A DNA stretch of 35,246 nt. It comes from Streptomyces sp. (GTDB taxonomy: Bacteria > Actinomycetota > Actinomycetes > Streptomycetales > Streptomycetaceae). Below the pieces are notes generated by a model that did not search any database, was not told where the DNA came from, and saw only the letters and a list, made by a program, of their open reading frames with translations. Position 1 is the first letter of the stretch. Every line of letters starts with the position of its first letter. Position numbers and translations under genes: made by a program. Shown piece by piece: positions 26,535 through 34,999 of this stretch. The stretch spans positions 1 through 35,246 of the forward strand of contig NZ_JAPSKQ010000057.1 of the NCBI RefSeq assembly GCF_031181555.1, in the 5' to 3' direction.

Positions 26535-27974
26535 TCAGCCTCCGGCCGCTTCCAACAGCTCCGCGACAGGTATCTCCGTGTCGGCGTAAGTCGTCGAAGC
26601 GCCGTATCTGCCCACGTCCCTCCTTTCTTTCGAGCGATCAACCGCACCCTTGAAGTGGAAGGGGGATATAGAATATATGGGTCTCTCCCCGGGGGACCAG
26701 ACCGCCGTCACGTACCGGGGCTTGCGCGTCACATTGACGAGGTTGTTGTTGTGCCGCACCCTGCCGTGGTAGTAGAGCTCTTCCCCGCATTTTTCGGGAG
26801 GGCAGTAGTACTGGCCTTCACTCTTGTCCCACGAACGGTGCGCGCGCCGGAATTGAACCACGTCAAGTTTTCCCCGATCCTTCCTCATGTACGTGATCTG
26901 GAGGAAAACGCTCACCGTGTCGAACTCGACGTCTATCGGGATCTGGAACACGCGCTCCATGGCGTACTCTTGCCCGACATCGAGCGAGTACCCAGGACGA
27001 TAGAAGCGCCCGCTGCTTATGCTGGTGAATCTCAACCGGTCGACGTAACGTTCGGCATCCTCTCCGCCCCCCCGGTCCAGACTCCTTCTCCACTCCTCCA
27101 GCCGGCCTCCGTCCTCAGAGTATTCGGAACTTCTGCCGTACACCGTGTAGTCATTGTTGATGATGTAGACCGGAATCCCTCCGGCATTCTTCATGTAAAG
27201 TTTCAGCGGGACATGCACGAGCGGATTCCTGTGGTCGGCCCGTGCCGCACCGAATTCCGCCTTCAGAATGAAATGCATAGGAGCTGCCGCGGGCTGGTAC
27301 ACGGTTGAATACGTCAGGCTCACGGCGGTCATGAGTGCTGTGGCGACCACACCGGCCGCAAATGTCTTGGGCCGCGGGGTCCCCTGCCACGCCCTCTCCC
27401 GGACGAGGAGCAGGAGCGCCCACAGGGACCAGCACCAGAGAGGCATGAACACCAGCAGATAGGGCGTGTATTCCTTTTCGCCGGACCACATGAACAGCAG
27501 AAGGCCGTCCGTGGCCAGTGCGATGATGACTCCCAGCAGGACGACCGCCCCGGAAATTTCATACTGCCGTCTTCCCCAGTGGTCGAGCGTCGCGAGCGCC
27601 GCCACGCCCTGCACCACACCGGACAGGACGATCAGGGATCCGGTTATTCGTTGCGCGAAAGTAAGGGCACCGACGGCGTCCGGCCATCCGACCACTATGT
27701 TCAAGACCGCGGAAGCAATCATGCCCGCCATCATCAGAACGACGGTCGTGCGCCTTCGCCAGGGGCGGTCGGGCCACGTCCCGCTGTCTCCTCCGCGCCA
27801 GCACACGGACGCCGGGTCCTCCATATCCATGTTCTCCGGATAACCGAGGCTGCCGAGCATTTTCCGCAGCTGGCGCAATGACCAGACACTGCCCACCGTC
27901 TCGTTGCCTACGATGACCCGGCGAAGACCACGACGGTCCGGAGCCTCGACAATCACCCATGGTCGGATTTCCAT
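26535..27974 (-). CDS. Five-span membrane protein, unknown
   Basis: 479 residues, not recognised. A short cytoplasmic N-terminus (MEIRPWVIVEAPDRRG) is followed by five hydrophobic spans at about residues 75-95, 105-125, 135-158, 165-190 and 205-225. A C-terminal domain of about 250 residues then follows, strand-rich with many Tyr and Arg (for example IPVYIINNDYTVYGRSS). The C-terminal domain would lie outside the cell if the N-terminus is inside. The ATG at 27974 lacks a Shine-Dalgarno; a start further upstream is possible but the sequence there overlaps the tRNA terminator. Base composition is lower in G/C than flanking genes, matching the convergent secreted-protein gene 15 bases away. The two may be a pair. 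Confidence 0.8.
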   Translation of the reverse strand: MEIRPWVIVEAPDRRGLRRVIVGNETVGSVWSLRQLRKMLGSLGYPENMDMEDPASVCWRGGDSGTWPDRPWRRRTTVVLMMAGMIASAVLNIVVGWPDAVGALTFAQRITGSLIVLSGVVQGVAALATLDHWGRRQYEISGAVVLLGVIIALATDGLLLFMWSGEKEYTPYLLVFMPLWCWSLWALLLLVRERAWQGTPRPKTFAAGVVATALMTAVSLTYSTVYQPAAAPMHFILKAEFGAARADHRNPLVHVPLKLYMKNAGGIPVYIINNDYTVYGRSSEYSEDGGRLEEWRRSLDRGGGEDAERYVDRLRFTSISSGRFYRPGYSLDVGQEYAMERVFQIPIDVEFDTVSVFLQITYMRKDRGKLDVVQFRRAHRSWDKSEGQYYCPPEKCGEELYYHGRVRHNNNLVNVTRKPRYVTAVWSPGERPIYSISPFHFKGAVDRSKERRDVGRYGASTTYADTEIPVAELLEAAGG

Positions 27975-28072
27975 GGAACAAGGCTCAAGCCGGGACCGGC
28001 AGCGTGCATGCGGGGCTCCCCCGTTCGGCTGCTCGCGGCTCCGTCGCCGAGTGAGGGATCGGGAAACGACCG

Positions 28073-28106
28073 AGGGTCTTGCCCCACCGAAGTGGGGCAA
28101 GACCCT
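28073..28106 (-). terminator. UUCG-loop terminator after tRNA-Pro
   Basis: A perfect 15-bp stem (arms 28073-28087 and 28092-28106). On the minus strand the loop is TTCG closed by C-G, the very stable UUCG tetraloop. It begins 27 bases beyond the tRNA 3' end and ends the tRNA transcript before the membrane protein gene. Confidence 0.88.
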
Positions 28107-28133
28107 GACGCGGGCCGATGGCCCGTCTGTCCG

Positions 28134-28207
<74 letters not shown>

Positions 28208-28555
28208 ATGCGGTTCGCGCGGTGGACCGCGTGATCACGCAGGTCAACCCTACCCCATGGGCGCGGTGACGGCGGACGGCCGGGGTCGGCCGGGCGCGGG
28301 TGAAGTGCGGTCCGGACAGGAGGTCCCGGCGGCCGGCTCGCGCACGGCCGCAGTGCCGGCCGCGAGCAGCGGGGCGAGCCCCCGGGCGGGGGGATCGGCG
28401 GGTCGCGGACGGGCTCGGTTCGGCATCGTCGCCCTCCCTGAGCGGGTGCCTGTCGCACGTAAATCCGGCGAAGCGGAATCGTCGACGATCTTGTTCGAAC
28501 AAGAGGGCGTACTCGGCGTGCGCACGCAGGCGGTACGGGAGCCGGCGGACGGACG
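28208..28555. other. 348-base intergenic region
   Basis: It lies upstream of the tRNA and downstream of the LacI-family gene (both minus strand). It holds a perfect 12-bp palindrome GCGTGATCACGC (28229-28240) close to the tRNA 5' end, a minus-strand TAGGGT (28252-28247) that may be the tRNA -10 box, and the 16-bp palindrome listed separately. No gene is supported. Confidence 0.6.
28489..28504. promoter_or_regulatory. Perfect 16-bp palindrome
   Basis: TCTTGTTCGAACAAGA is a perfect palindrome in AT-richer DNA, 52 bases beyond the LacI-family stop codon. It looks like an operator, but no gene starts nearby on either strand except the tRNA about 280 bases away. It could also be a weak terminator hairpin for the LacI-family gene. 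Confidence 0.5.
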
Positions 28556-29554
28556 TCAGCCGAGGGCTCCGCTGGTCCCCCGGATCTCCAGCGTCGGTGC
28601 CACGAGGTGGAGTTCCCCGGCCCCACCGGGCGTCTCGAGCCGGTCGAGGAGGAGGCGGGCGGCGCGGCGGCCGACCTCGTGGCTCGCGTTGTCGACGGTG
28701 GTGAGCCACAGGTGACGCAGCCGGGAGATGCTCGTGTCGTCGTAGCCGGCCACGGACAGGTCCCGCGGGACCCGCAGCCCCAGTTCCTCGGCCGCCGACA
28801 GGGCCCCCACGCAGGCGATGTCGTTGACGGCGAAGACGGCGGTGGGGCGGTCGGGGCGGTTCAGCAGCCGGACGGTGGCGCGGTAGCCGCCCTCCTCCGT
28901 CATGTCGCCGGCCTCCACCACCACATGGTCCGCCAGGCCGTGACGGCGCATCGTCGCCTCGAAGCTGCGCCGGCGCAGCTCGCCCACGGCACCGTATCCG
29001 GCGATGTGCGCGATGCGGCGGTGGCCGAGCCCGATGAGGTGCTCGGTGACCAGCCGGGCGCCGCGCTCGTCGTCGCCCGCGACCACGTCCACGCCGGGCG
29101 GCACCGGTTCCCGGGCGCCCGCCAGCACCACCGGCATCCGCTCGGCGACCGCTTCGAGCGCCGCCGGGTCGGGCAGCGTGCCGACCACGACCAGGCCGTC
29201 GACCCCGAGTTCCAGGAAGGGGTCGGCCGGGTCCTGGCCCGTGCGGCGGTTGAGGCGGGCGTCGGCGAGCAGCATGCGCAGACCGCCCGCGTGCAACAGG
29301 GAGTTCAGGCCGTCGAGCAGGTCGACGAACCAGGGGTTGCGCAGGTCGTTGAGGAGGACGCCGATGGTGCGGGTGCGTTTCTCGCTCAGGCTGCGGGCGG
29401 CGGCGTTGGGCCGGTAGCCGAGGTCGCGCACGGCCCGCAGCACGGCCTCCCGTTTCTCCGGACGCACCTGGTCCGAGCCGCGCAGCACCAGCGAGACCAG
29501 CGACTTGGACACGCCGGCCCGTTCGGCCACGTCGCGGATCGTCGGCGGTCTCAT
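28556..29554 (-). CDS. LacI-family transcriptional repressor
   Basis: 332 residues. The N-terminal helix-turn-helix TIRDVAERAGVSKSLVSLVL and hinge RPNAAARSLSEKRTRTIGVL are typical. The effector domain is of the periplasmic-binding type (about 62-332), with the conserved VFAVNDIACVGAL and VAGYDDTSISR segments. ATG start at 29554. It is divergent from a Gfo/Idh/MocA dehydrogenase gene across 111 bases containing two copies of a 12-bp operator-like sequence, one four bases from its own start codon. This predicts repression of both itself and the dehydrogenase. The inducer is unknown. Confidence 0.95.
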   Translation of the reverse strand: MRPPTIRDVAERAGVSKSLVSLVLRGSDQVRPEKREAVLRAVRDLGYRPNAAARSLSEKRTRTIGVLLNDLRNPWFVDLLDGLNSLLHAGGLRMLLADARLNRRTGQDPADPFLELGVDGLVVVGTLPDPAALEAVAERMPVVLAGAREPVPPGVDVVAGDDERGARLVTEHLIGLGHRRIAHIAGYGAVGELRRRSFEATMRRHGLADHVVVEAGDMTEEGGYRATVRLLNRPDRPTAVFAVNDIACVGALSAAEELGLRVPRDLSVAGYDDTSISRLRHLWLTTVDNASHEVGRRAARLLLDRLETPGGAGELHLVAPTLEIRGTSGALG

Positions 29555-29558
29555 GGAA

Positions 29559-29570
29559 TGGACCGTTCCA
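29559..29570. promoter_or_regulatory. LacI-type operator, copy 1
   Basis: TGGACCGTTCCA, a near-palindrome centred on CG as expected for LacI-family operators. It is the exact reverse complement of the copy at 29641. It lies four bases upstream of the repressor start codon, so it should mediate autorepression. Confidence 0.72.
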
Positions 29571-29595
29571 TGGCGTCCGCTCGTCTGTCAAAGCC

Positions 29596-29625
29596 TTGAC
29601 ACTGTGGGACGTACGCGCCCAGGGT
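29596..29625 (+). promoter_or_regulatory. Promoter of the dehydrogenase gene
   Basis: TTGACA (29596-29601), an 18-base spacer and CAGGGT (29620-29625), close to the vegetative consensus. Transcription would start near 29632, just upstream of operator copy 2, so a bound repressor would block initiation or early elongation. Confidence 0.6.
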
Positions 29626-29640
29626 GGCGTGGACAGGCTG

Positions 29641-29652
29641 TGGAACGGTCCA
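29641..29652. promoter_or_regulatory. LacI-type operator, copy 2
   Basis: TGGAACGGTCCA, identical to copy 1 in opposite orientation. It is placed immediately after the predicted transcription start and before the ribosome-binding site GAGGGG of the dehydrogenase gene. Confidence 0.72.
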
Positions 29653-29665
29653 AAGAGGGGCTCTC

Positions 29666-30817
29666 ATGGTGGATACGCTCGGTGTCGCCGTCATCGGGTT
29701 CGGCTGGATGGGACGGGTGCACACCCAGGCGTACGCGCGCGTGCCGCACCACTATCCGCAGCTCGCCCTGCGTCCGGAGCTGATCGCGGTCGCCGAGGAG
29801 GTGCCGGGCCGGGCCGAGGAGGCCGCCCGGCAGTTCGGCTTCGCCTCGGCGACCCGCGACTGGCGCGAGGTGGCCGCCGATCCGAGGGTGCAGGCCGTCA
29901 GCATCACCGCCCCGAACTTCCTGCACCGCGAGATCGGCGTCGCGATGGCCGAGGCGGGCAAGCACATCTGGATCGAGAAGCCGGTCGGGCTGAGCTCCGA
30001 GGACGCCCGCGCGGTCGCGGACGCGGTCGCCGGGGCGGGAGTCCAGGGCGCGGTCGGCTTCAACTACCGCAACGCGCCCGCCGTGGAGGCGGCCCGGGAG
30101 CTGATCGCCTCCGGTGGGATCGGCAGGATCACGCACGCCCGCATCCGGCTGTTCAGCGACTACGCCGCCCACCCCGAGGGCGCCCTGACGTGGCGGTACG
30201 AGCGGGAGCGCGGTGGCAGCGGGGTGCTCGGCGACCTGGCCTCGCACGGCGTGGACCTGGCCCGCTTCCTGCTCGGCGACATCGCCTCGCTGACCGCCGA
30301 CACGGCGGTCTTCCTGCCCGAGCGGGCCCGCCCCGCGGGTGCCACGGCCGGCCACTCCCGCGCCGCCGGCGGCGAACTCGGCCCGGTCGAGAACGAGGAC
30401 TACGTGAACTGCCTGTTGCGCTTCGCCTCCGGCGCGCGCGGGGTGCTGGAGGCCTGCCGGGTCTCGGTCGGCGAGCAGAACAACTACGGCTTCGAGGTGC
30501 ACGGCACCGAGGGCGCGGTGTTCTGGGACTTCCGCCGCATGAACGAACTGGGCGTCGGCCGCGGCACGTCCTACCAGGACCAGCCCGTCAGCACGGTCTA
30601 CGTCGGCCCCGGCCACGGCGAGTTCGGAGCCTTCCAGCCGGGCGCGGCGAACGCCATGGGCTACGACGACCTGAAGGTCGTCGAGGCGTACCGCTTCCTG
30701 CGCTCCGTCGCCGAGGGCGTCCCGCACGGCGCCACCCTCGCCGACGCCGTGCGCAGTGCGGCCGTGCTCGACGCGATGGCGCGGTCGGCCGAGAGCGGCG
30801 CGTGGGTCACCCCGTAG
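29666..30817 (+). CDS. Gfo/Idh/MocA-family dehydrogenase
   Basis: 383 residues of an NAD(P)-dependent sugar or cyclitol dehydrogenase. A Rossmann nucleotide-binding start (VAVIGFGWMG), the EKP motif with Lys105 in WIEKPVGLS, and the catalytic-region DLASHGVDLARF are all present. ATG at 29666 with GAGGGG upstream. Expression is predicted to be under the divergent LacI-family repressor. The 3' end overlaps the convergent second LacI-family gene by 11 bases. The substrate is not evident; such enzymes oxidise myo-inositol, glucose derivatives and other polyols. Confidence 0.93.
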   Translation: MVDTLGVAVIGFGWMGRVHTQAYARVPHHYPQLALRPELIAVAEEVPGRAEEAARQFGFASATRDWREVAADPRVQAVSITAPNFLHREIGVAMAEAGKHIWIEKPVGLSSEDARAVADAVAGAGVQGAVGFNYRNAPAVEAARELIASGGIGRITHARIRLFSDYAAHPEGALTWRYERERGGSGVLGDLASHGVDLARFLLGDIASLTADTAVFLPERARPAGATAGHSRAAGGELGPVENEDYVNCLLRFASGARGVLEACRVSVGEQNNYGFEVHGTEGAVFWDFRRMNELGVGRGTSYQDQPVSTVYVGPGHGEFGAFQPGAANAMGYDDLKVVEAYRFLRSVAEGVPHGATLADAVRSAAVLDAMARSAESGAWVTP

Positions 30818-31838
30818 GCGTGGCGGGTATGTTGTAGGGGGTCACCACCTGGATCGCGGACGGCAGGGTGGGGCCCGCGGGCGGCAGTGCCCCGTGGGCG
30901 CGCATCACGATGCGGCAGGCCTCGCGCAGGTCGTGGCGCAGATCGTGGTGGAGCACGGCGGACAGGCGGCGCTCGCGCAGCAGCCGGGTGTTGTCGTGGT
31001 CGAGGTCGTGCGCGACGAACACGGCGCACTCGCGCCCGGCGTCCTCGAAGGCGCGCAGGGTGGCGATGTTGCCGCCGCCGATCGAGTAGACGGCGCGGAT
31101 GTCCGGGTCGCGGTCCAGTGCGGCCCGGACGAGGTCGTACTGGGTGGCGTCCAGGCCCTGTCCCTCGGCGATCTCCACGAGGACGCGCCCGGGCTGACGG
31201 GCGCGCATGGCGCTGCGGAACCCCATCTCGCGCTCCTCCTCGTTGCGGAAGAAGCCGCTGGAGAGGCTGGTGAGCACATTGCCGGGGCGGTCGCCCAGCC
31301 ACTGGCCCATGAGGTACGCGGCGGTCGCGCCGGCCGCGCGGTTGTCGCTGCCGACGTACCCGGCACGGGCGCTCGCGGGAAGGTCGGTCACCAGCGTCAC
31401 CACCGGGACGCCCGCCGCCGCGAGCCGGCCGACGGCGGCGGTGACCTCGGGGACGTCCGGTGCCTTGAGGATCACCCCCTGCGAGCCGCGCCGTCCGATC
31501 CGGTCGAGGACGGCGACCAGTTCCCCCGCCGGACCCGTCTCGCGGAAGTGGAAGCGTGAGCGGACCACCGCCGGGTGCAGGGAGGGCAGTTCGGCCTCCA
31601 GGGCCGCGCGGACGGCGGTGGAGAACCGCTCCGGCGCCTGCATCACGATGTCCACCATGAACGTCCGGCCGACCAGACGGACCTGGGTGCGCTGCCGGTC
31701 CAGGTCGGCTATCGCCCGGTGCACCTCCTGCGCGGTGCTCTCCCGCACGCCGCCCCGGCCGTTCAGGACCCGGTCCACCGTGGCCTCGCTCAGCCCCGCC
31801 TGACGTGCGATTTCCCGGATCGGGAAGGGGTGGCCCAT
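30807..31838 (-). CDS. Second LacI-family repressor
   Basis: 343 residues. The helix-turn-helix is PIREIARQAGLSEATVDRVL with NGRGGVRESTAQEV following. The effector domain belongs to the sugar-binding periplasmic-protein-like group (about 60-343), with the conserved YSIGGGNIATLRAF and VFVAHDLDHDN. ATG at 31838 with AGGAG upstream. It is divergent from the dioxygenase-SDR-dehydrogenase operon over 106 bases containing a promoter with an overlapping inverted repeat, so it is the likely specific regulator of that operon. It is only distantly similar to the first LacI-family protein. Confidence 0.93.
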   Translation of the reverse strand: MGHPFPIREIARQAGLSEATVDRVLNGRGGVRESTAQEVHRAIADLDRQRTQVRLVGRTFMVDIVMQAPERFSTAVRAALEAELPSLHPAVVRSRFHFRETGPAGELVAVLDRIGRRGSQGVILKAPDVPEVTAAVGRLAAAGVPVVTLVTDLPASARAGYVGSDNRAAGATAAYLMGQWLGDRPGNVLTSLSSGFFRNEEEREMGFRSAMRARQPGRVLVEIAEGQGLDATQYDLVRAALDRDPDIRAVYSIGGGNIATLRAFEDAGRECAVFVAHDLDHDNTRLLRERRLSAVLHHDLRHDLREACRIVMRAHGALPPAGPTLPSAIQVVTPYNIPATPTG

Positions 31839-31877
31839 GCCTCGGCTCCTGAGGGGTTTTTGATGGCTTCCTGCTGG

Positions 31878-31906
31878 TTGTTCGATGTGTTTGTACTGAC
31901 AAGAAT
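31878..31906 (+). promoter_or_regulatory. Promoter with overlapping operator-like repeat
   Basis: TTGTTC (31878-31883), 17-base spacer, AAGAAT (31901-31906). The inverted repeat TTGT-ACTG-ACAA (31891-31902) overlaps the -10 box. It lies upstream of the dioxygenase gene and divergent from the second LacI-family gene, as expected for a repressor site. Confidence 0.5.
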
Positions 31907-31944
31907 GACAGAGCCGAGTCGCTCCGTGACCCGAAAGGACGAGG

Positions 31945-33132
31945 ATGTCCTTCTCCCCTGCCTCCGCCCCGGCGCAGACCGCCCCCGCGCACACCTCCTG
32001 GCTGTCCGAGCGGGACTGCGACCTGGACGCCTTCCGCGCGCTGGTCGGACGGACCACCGACCCCGCCGGCTACCCGCACGCATCCGGCGTCGAGCGGAAC
32101 GTGCTCCTGTACGACGCCGGCCGGCTCGCCCTCGCCGACCGCCGCGCGGTCCAGGCCGAACTGGTGCGCGCCCTCGCCGACGGCCCCGGCATCGTGGTGG
32201 TCCGCGGTGCCTTCCCCGACCCGGCGGTGGTCGACCGGACCTCCGCCGTGTTCGACGCCCTGATCGCGCAGCAGCGCGCCTCGGGCGCCGCCGCCGGTGA
32301 CCACTTCGCCGAGCCGGGCGCCAACGACCGGGTGTGGAACGCCCTGGAGAAGGCGGCCCTGCACGACCCGGAGGCGTTCGCCGACTACTACGCCAACGAC
32401 GTGATCGCCCTGGTCTCCACGGCCTGGCTGGGCCCCGGCTACCAGGTCACCTCCCAGGTGAACGTGGTCAATCCGGGCGGCGCCGCGCAGACCGTGCACC
32501 GCGACTACCACCTCGGCTTCCTGGCCAACGAGGTCGCCGCCGCCTACCCGGCGCACGTGCACCGCCTCTCCCCCGTGCTCACCCTGCAGGGCGCGGTCGC
32601 GCACTGCGACATGCCCGTGGAGTCCGGCCCGACGCTCTACCTGCCGCACTCCCAGAAGTACGGGCCGGGCTATCTCGCCTGGCGGCTCCCGGAGTTCCGG
32701 GCGTACTTCGAGGAGCACCACGTCCAGCTGCCGCTCGCCAAGGGCGACGCGGTCTTCTTCAACCCCGCGCTGTTCCACGCCGCCGGCGCCAACCACTCGG
32801 CGGACATCCGGCGCATGGCCAACCTGCTCCAGGTGTCGTCCGCGTTCGGCCGGGCGATGGAGACCGTCGACCGCGAGGCCGTGGCGGGCGCCGTCTACCC
32901 GGTGCTGCTGGCGCGCAGGGCCGAGGGCGCCGACGAGCGGTGGCTGGAGAACGTGATCGCGGCGAGCGCCGAGGGCTACCCCTTCCCCACCAACCTGGAC
33001 GACGACCCGCCGGTCGACGGCCTGGCCCCGCCCTCGCAGGCCGATGTCGTACGGCGGGCGCTGCGCGAGGGGTGGACCGCGCGGACCCTGCGGGACGAAC
33101 TGCGGGCCGGCGCCCGGCGGCGCGAGAGCTGA
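31945..33132 (+). CDS. Phytanoyl-CoA dioxygenase (PhyH)-family oxygenase
   Basis: 395 residues of an Fe(II)/2-oxoglutarate-dependent oxygenase. The metal-binding HxD is His185/Asp187 in TVHRDYHLGF. The distal His is probably His278 in NPALFHAAGAN, and Arg289 or Arg290 would bind 2-oxoglutarate. ATG with AAGGACGAGG upstream. It is first gene of an operon with a short-chain dehydrogenase and two Gfo/Idh/MocA dehydrogenases. Hydroxylation followed by NAD(P)-linked redox steps is the inferred logic. PhyH-type enzymes act on very diverse small molecules, so the substrate remains open. Confidence 0.9.
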   Translation: MSFSPASAPAQTAPAHTSWLSERDCDLDAFRALVGRTTDPAGYPHASGVERNVLLYDAGRLALADRRAVQAELVRALADGPGIVVVRGAFPDPAVVDRTSAVFDALIAQQRASGAAAGDHFAEPGANDRVWNALEKAALHDPEAFADYYANDVIALVSTAWLGPGYQVTSQVNVVNPGGAAQTVHRDYHLGFLANEVAAAYPAHVHRLSPVLTLQGAVAHCDMPVESGPTLYLPHSQKYGPGYLAWRLPEFRAYFEEHHVQLPLAKGDAVFFNPALFHAAGANHSADIRRMANLLQVSSAFGRAMETVDREAVAGAVYPVLLARRAEGADERWLENVIAASAEGYPFPTNLDDDPPVDGLAPPSQADVVRRALREGWTARTLRDELRAGARRRES

Positions 33133-33159
33133 AAGCCCCCGGAAGGAACCGAAGGAACC

Positions 33160-33936
33160 ATGGGACTTCTCGACGACAAGGTCGTCCTCGTCAACGGCGG
33201 CAGCCAGGGTGTCGGTGCCGCCGTCGCGCGGGCCGCGGTCCGCGAGGGGGCGGTCGTGGCCGTCACCGGCCGGCGCCCCGAACCCGGTGAGGCCCTGGTG
33301 GCCGAGCTGACCGCCGCGGGCGGCAGGGCGATGTTCGTCCGCGCCGACCTGGCGGACGCCGAGCAGGCCAAGGCGTCCGTCACCCGGGTGGTGGAGGCGC
33401 ACGGCCGGGTGGACTGCCTGGTGAACTCGGCGGGGCTGACCTCGCGCGGCACCCTGCTGGACACCACGCCCGAACTGTTCGACCAGCACGTCGCGATCAA
33501 CCTCAAGGCCCCGTTCTTCGCGATGCAGGCCGCCGTCGCGGACATGGTGCGGCGCGAGGAGCCCGGCACGGTCGTCAACGTCATCACCTCGTCCGCGCAC
33601 GGCGGGCAGCCGTTCCTGGCGCCGTACGTCGCCGCGAAGGCCGGGCTGATCGGGCTGACCCGCAACGCGGCGCACGCCCACCGCTGGGACCGGATCCGGA
33701 TCAACGGCCTGAACATCGGCTGGACCGCCACCGAGGGCGAGGACGCGACCCAGCGCACCTTCCACGGCGCCGGGGACGACTGGCGCGAACAGGCCGCCGC
33801 ACGGCTGCCGATGGGAAAGCTCGGCCAGCCGGACGAGATCGCCGACTTCGTGGTCCTCCTGCTCTCCGACCGCTCCGGGGTGGTCACCGGTTCCGTGATC
33901 GACTGGGACCAGAACGTCCTCGGCGGTCTCGACTGA
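33160..33936 (+). CDS. Short-chain dehydrogenase/reductase
   Basis: 258 residues, a classical SDR. The nucleotide motif is NGGSQGVG (12-19), the NSAG motif is at 89-92, and the active-site pair Tyr156 and Lys160 (PYVAAKAG) follows the serines at 144-145. An acidic residue after the second strand is replaced by GRRPEP, which suggests NADP rather than NAD. ATG with a GGAAGGAACC-type upstream region, 27 bases after the dioxygenase stop, so it is in the same operon. It probably oxidises a hydroxyl or reduces a ketone on the dioxygenase product. Confidence 0.92.
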   Translation: MGLLDDKVVLVNGGSQGVGAAVARAAVREGAVVAVTGRRPEPGEALVAELTAAGGRAMFVRADLADAEQAKASVTRVVEAHGRVDCLVNSAGLTSRGTLLDTTPELFDQHVAINLKAPFFAMQAAVADMVRREEPGTVVNVITSSAHGGQPFLAPYVAAKAGLIGLTRNAAHAHRWDRIRINGLNIGWTATEGEDATQRTFHGAGDDWREQAAARLPMGKLGQPDEIADFVVLLLSDRSGVVTGSVIDWDQNVLGGLD

Positions 33937-33994
33937 CTCCCCTTCACCCCCCGCTCGTACGCCCCGCACCTCCACACCAAGGAGCACCGTCCCC

Positions 33995-34999
33995 ATGCGC
34001 ATCGGAATCCTCGGCCTCGGCCGCATCGGCGCCTTCCACGCCGAGACCCTCTCCGGGCTCGACGCCGTCGGGTCCCTCGTCGTCTCCGACCCGTTCGCGG
34101 ACGCCGCGAAGGCCGCCGCCGAGCGGTTCGGCGCCGAGGTCGCGGACTCCCCCGAGGCCGTGCTCGCGGCCGGTGTGGACGGCGTGGTGGTCGCCGCCGC
34201 GACCGATGCCCACCCGGGGCTGATCCTCGCCTGCGTCGAGGCCGGCGTCCCGGTGTTCTGCGAGAAGCCGGTCGCCCGCACCATGGCCGAGGGCGTGGAG
34301 GTCCTCAAGGCCGTCGAAGGCCGGGACGTGCCGGTCCAGATCGGCTACAACCGCCGCTTCGACGCCGGGTTCGTCGCCGCGCGGGCGGCCGTGCGGGGCG
34401 GGGAGCTGGGCACGCTGCACACCGTGCGCTCGACGACGCTGGACCCGGCGCCGCCGCCGGCCGCGTACATCGCCGCGTCCGGCGGCATCTTCCGCGACTG
34501 CTCGGTGCACGACTTCGACATCATCCGCTGGGTGACCGGCCGCGAGGTGACCGAGGTGTACGCGGTCGGCGGCAACCGGGGCGCCGCCTTCATCGAGGAG
34601 GCGGGCGACGCCGACACCACCGGCGCGCTCCTCACCCTGGACGACGGCACGATCGCGGTGGTCTCCAACAGCCGCCACAACGCGCGGGGTTACGACGTCC
34701 GCATGGAGATCCACGGCTTCGCGGACTCCATCGCGGTCGGGCTGGAGGACAGGCTGCCGCTGCGGTCGGTGGAGCCGGGCGTGGCCTTCCCCGCGGGCAC
34801 CCCGCACGACTTCTTCATGGACCGCTTCGCGGCCGCCTACCGCGCCGAACTGACCGCGTTCACCGAGGTCGTGGCCGGCTCCCGTCCCTCACCGTGCACG
34901 GTCGCGGACGCCCTGGAGGCGGGCTGGATCGCCGAGGCGTGCACCCTGTCACTGCACGAGCACCGCCCCGTCACCCTCGAGGAGGTACGTCAGACATGA
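33995..34999 (+). CDS. Gfo/Idh/MocA dehydrogenase, inositol 2-dehydrogenase-like
   Basis: 334 residues, the length of myo-inositol 2-dehydrogenase (IolG). Shows GILGLGRIGAFHAETL at the N-terminus, the EKP lysine Lys91 in VFCEKPVART, the substrate region QIGYNRRFDAGF and the catalytic FRDCSVHDFDIIRW. ATG with AAGGAG upstream. Its stop overlaps the next start (ATGA). No other inositol-catabolism genes are present, so an inositol-like rather than inositol substrate is possible. Confidence 0.92.
   Translation: MRIGILGLGRIGAFHAETLSGLDAVGSLVVSDPFADAAKAAAERFGAEVADSPEAVLAAGVDGVVVAAATDAHPGLILACVEAGVPVFCEKPVARTMAEGVEVLKAVEGRDVPVQIGYNRRFDAGFVAARAAVRGGELGTLHTVRSTTLDPAPPPAAYIAASGGIFRDCSVHDFDIIRWVTGREVTEVYAVGGNRGAAFIEEAGDADTTGALLTLDDGTIAVVSNSRHNARGYDVRMEIHGFADSIAVGLEDRLPLRSVEPGVAFPAGTPHDFFMDRFAAAYRAELTAFTEVVAGSRPSPCTVADALEAGWIAEACTLSLHEHRPVTLEEVRQT

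Noticed and set aside
30661..34308. 1215-codon minus-strand open frame across the dehydrogenase cluster
   Set aside because: It overlaps four well-supported genes, and its composition is typical of GC-driven open frames.
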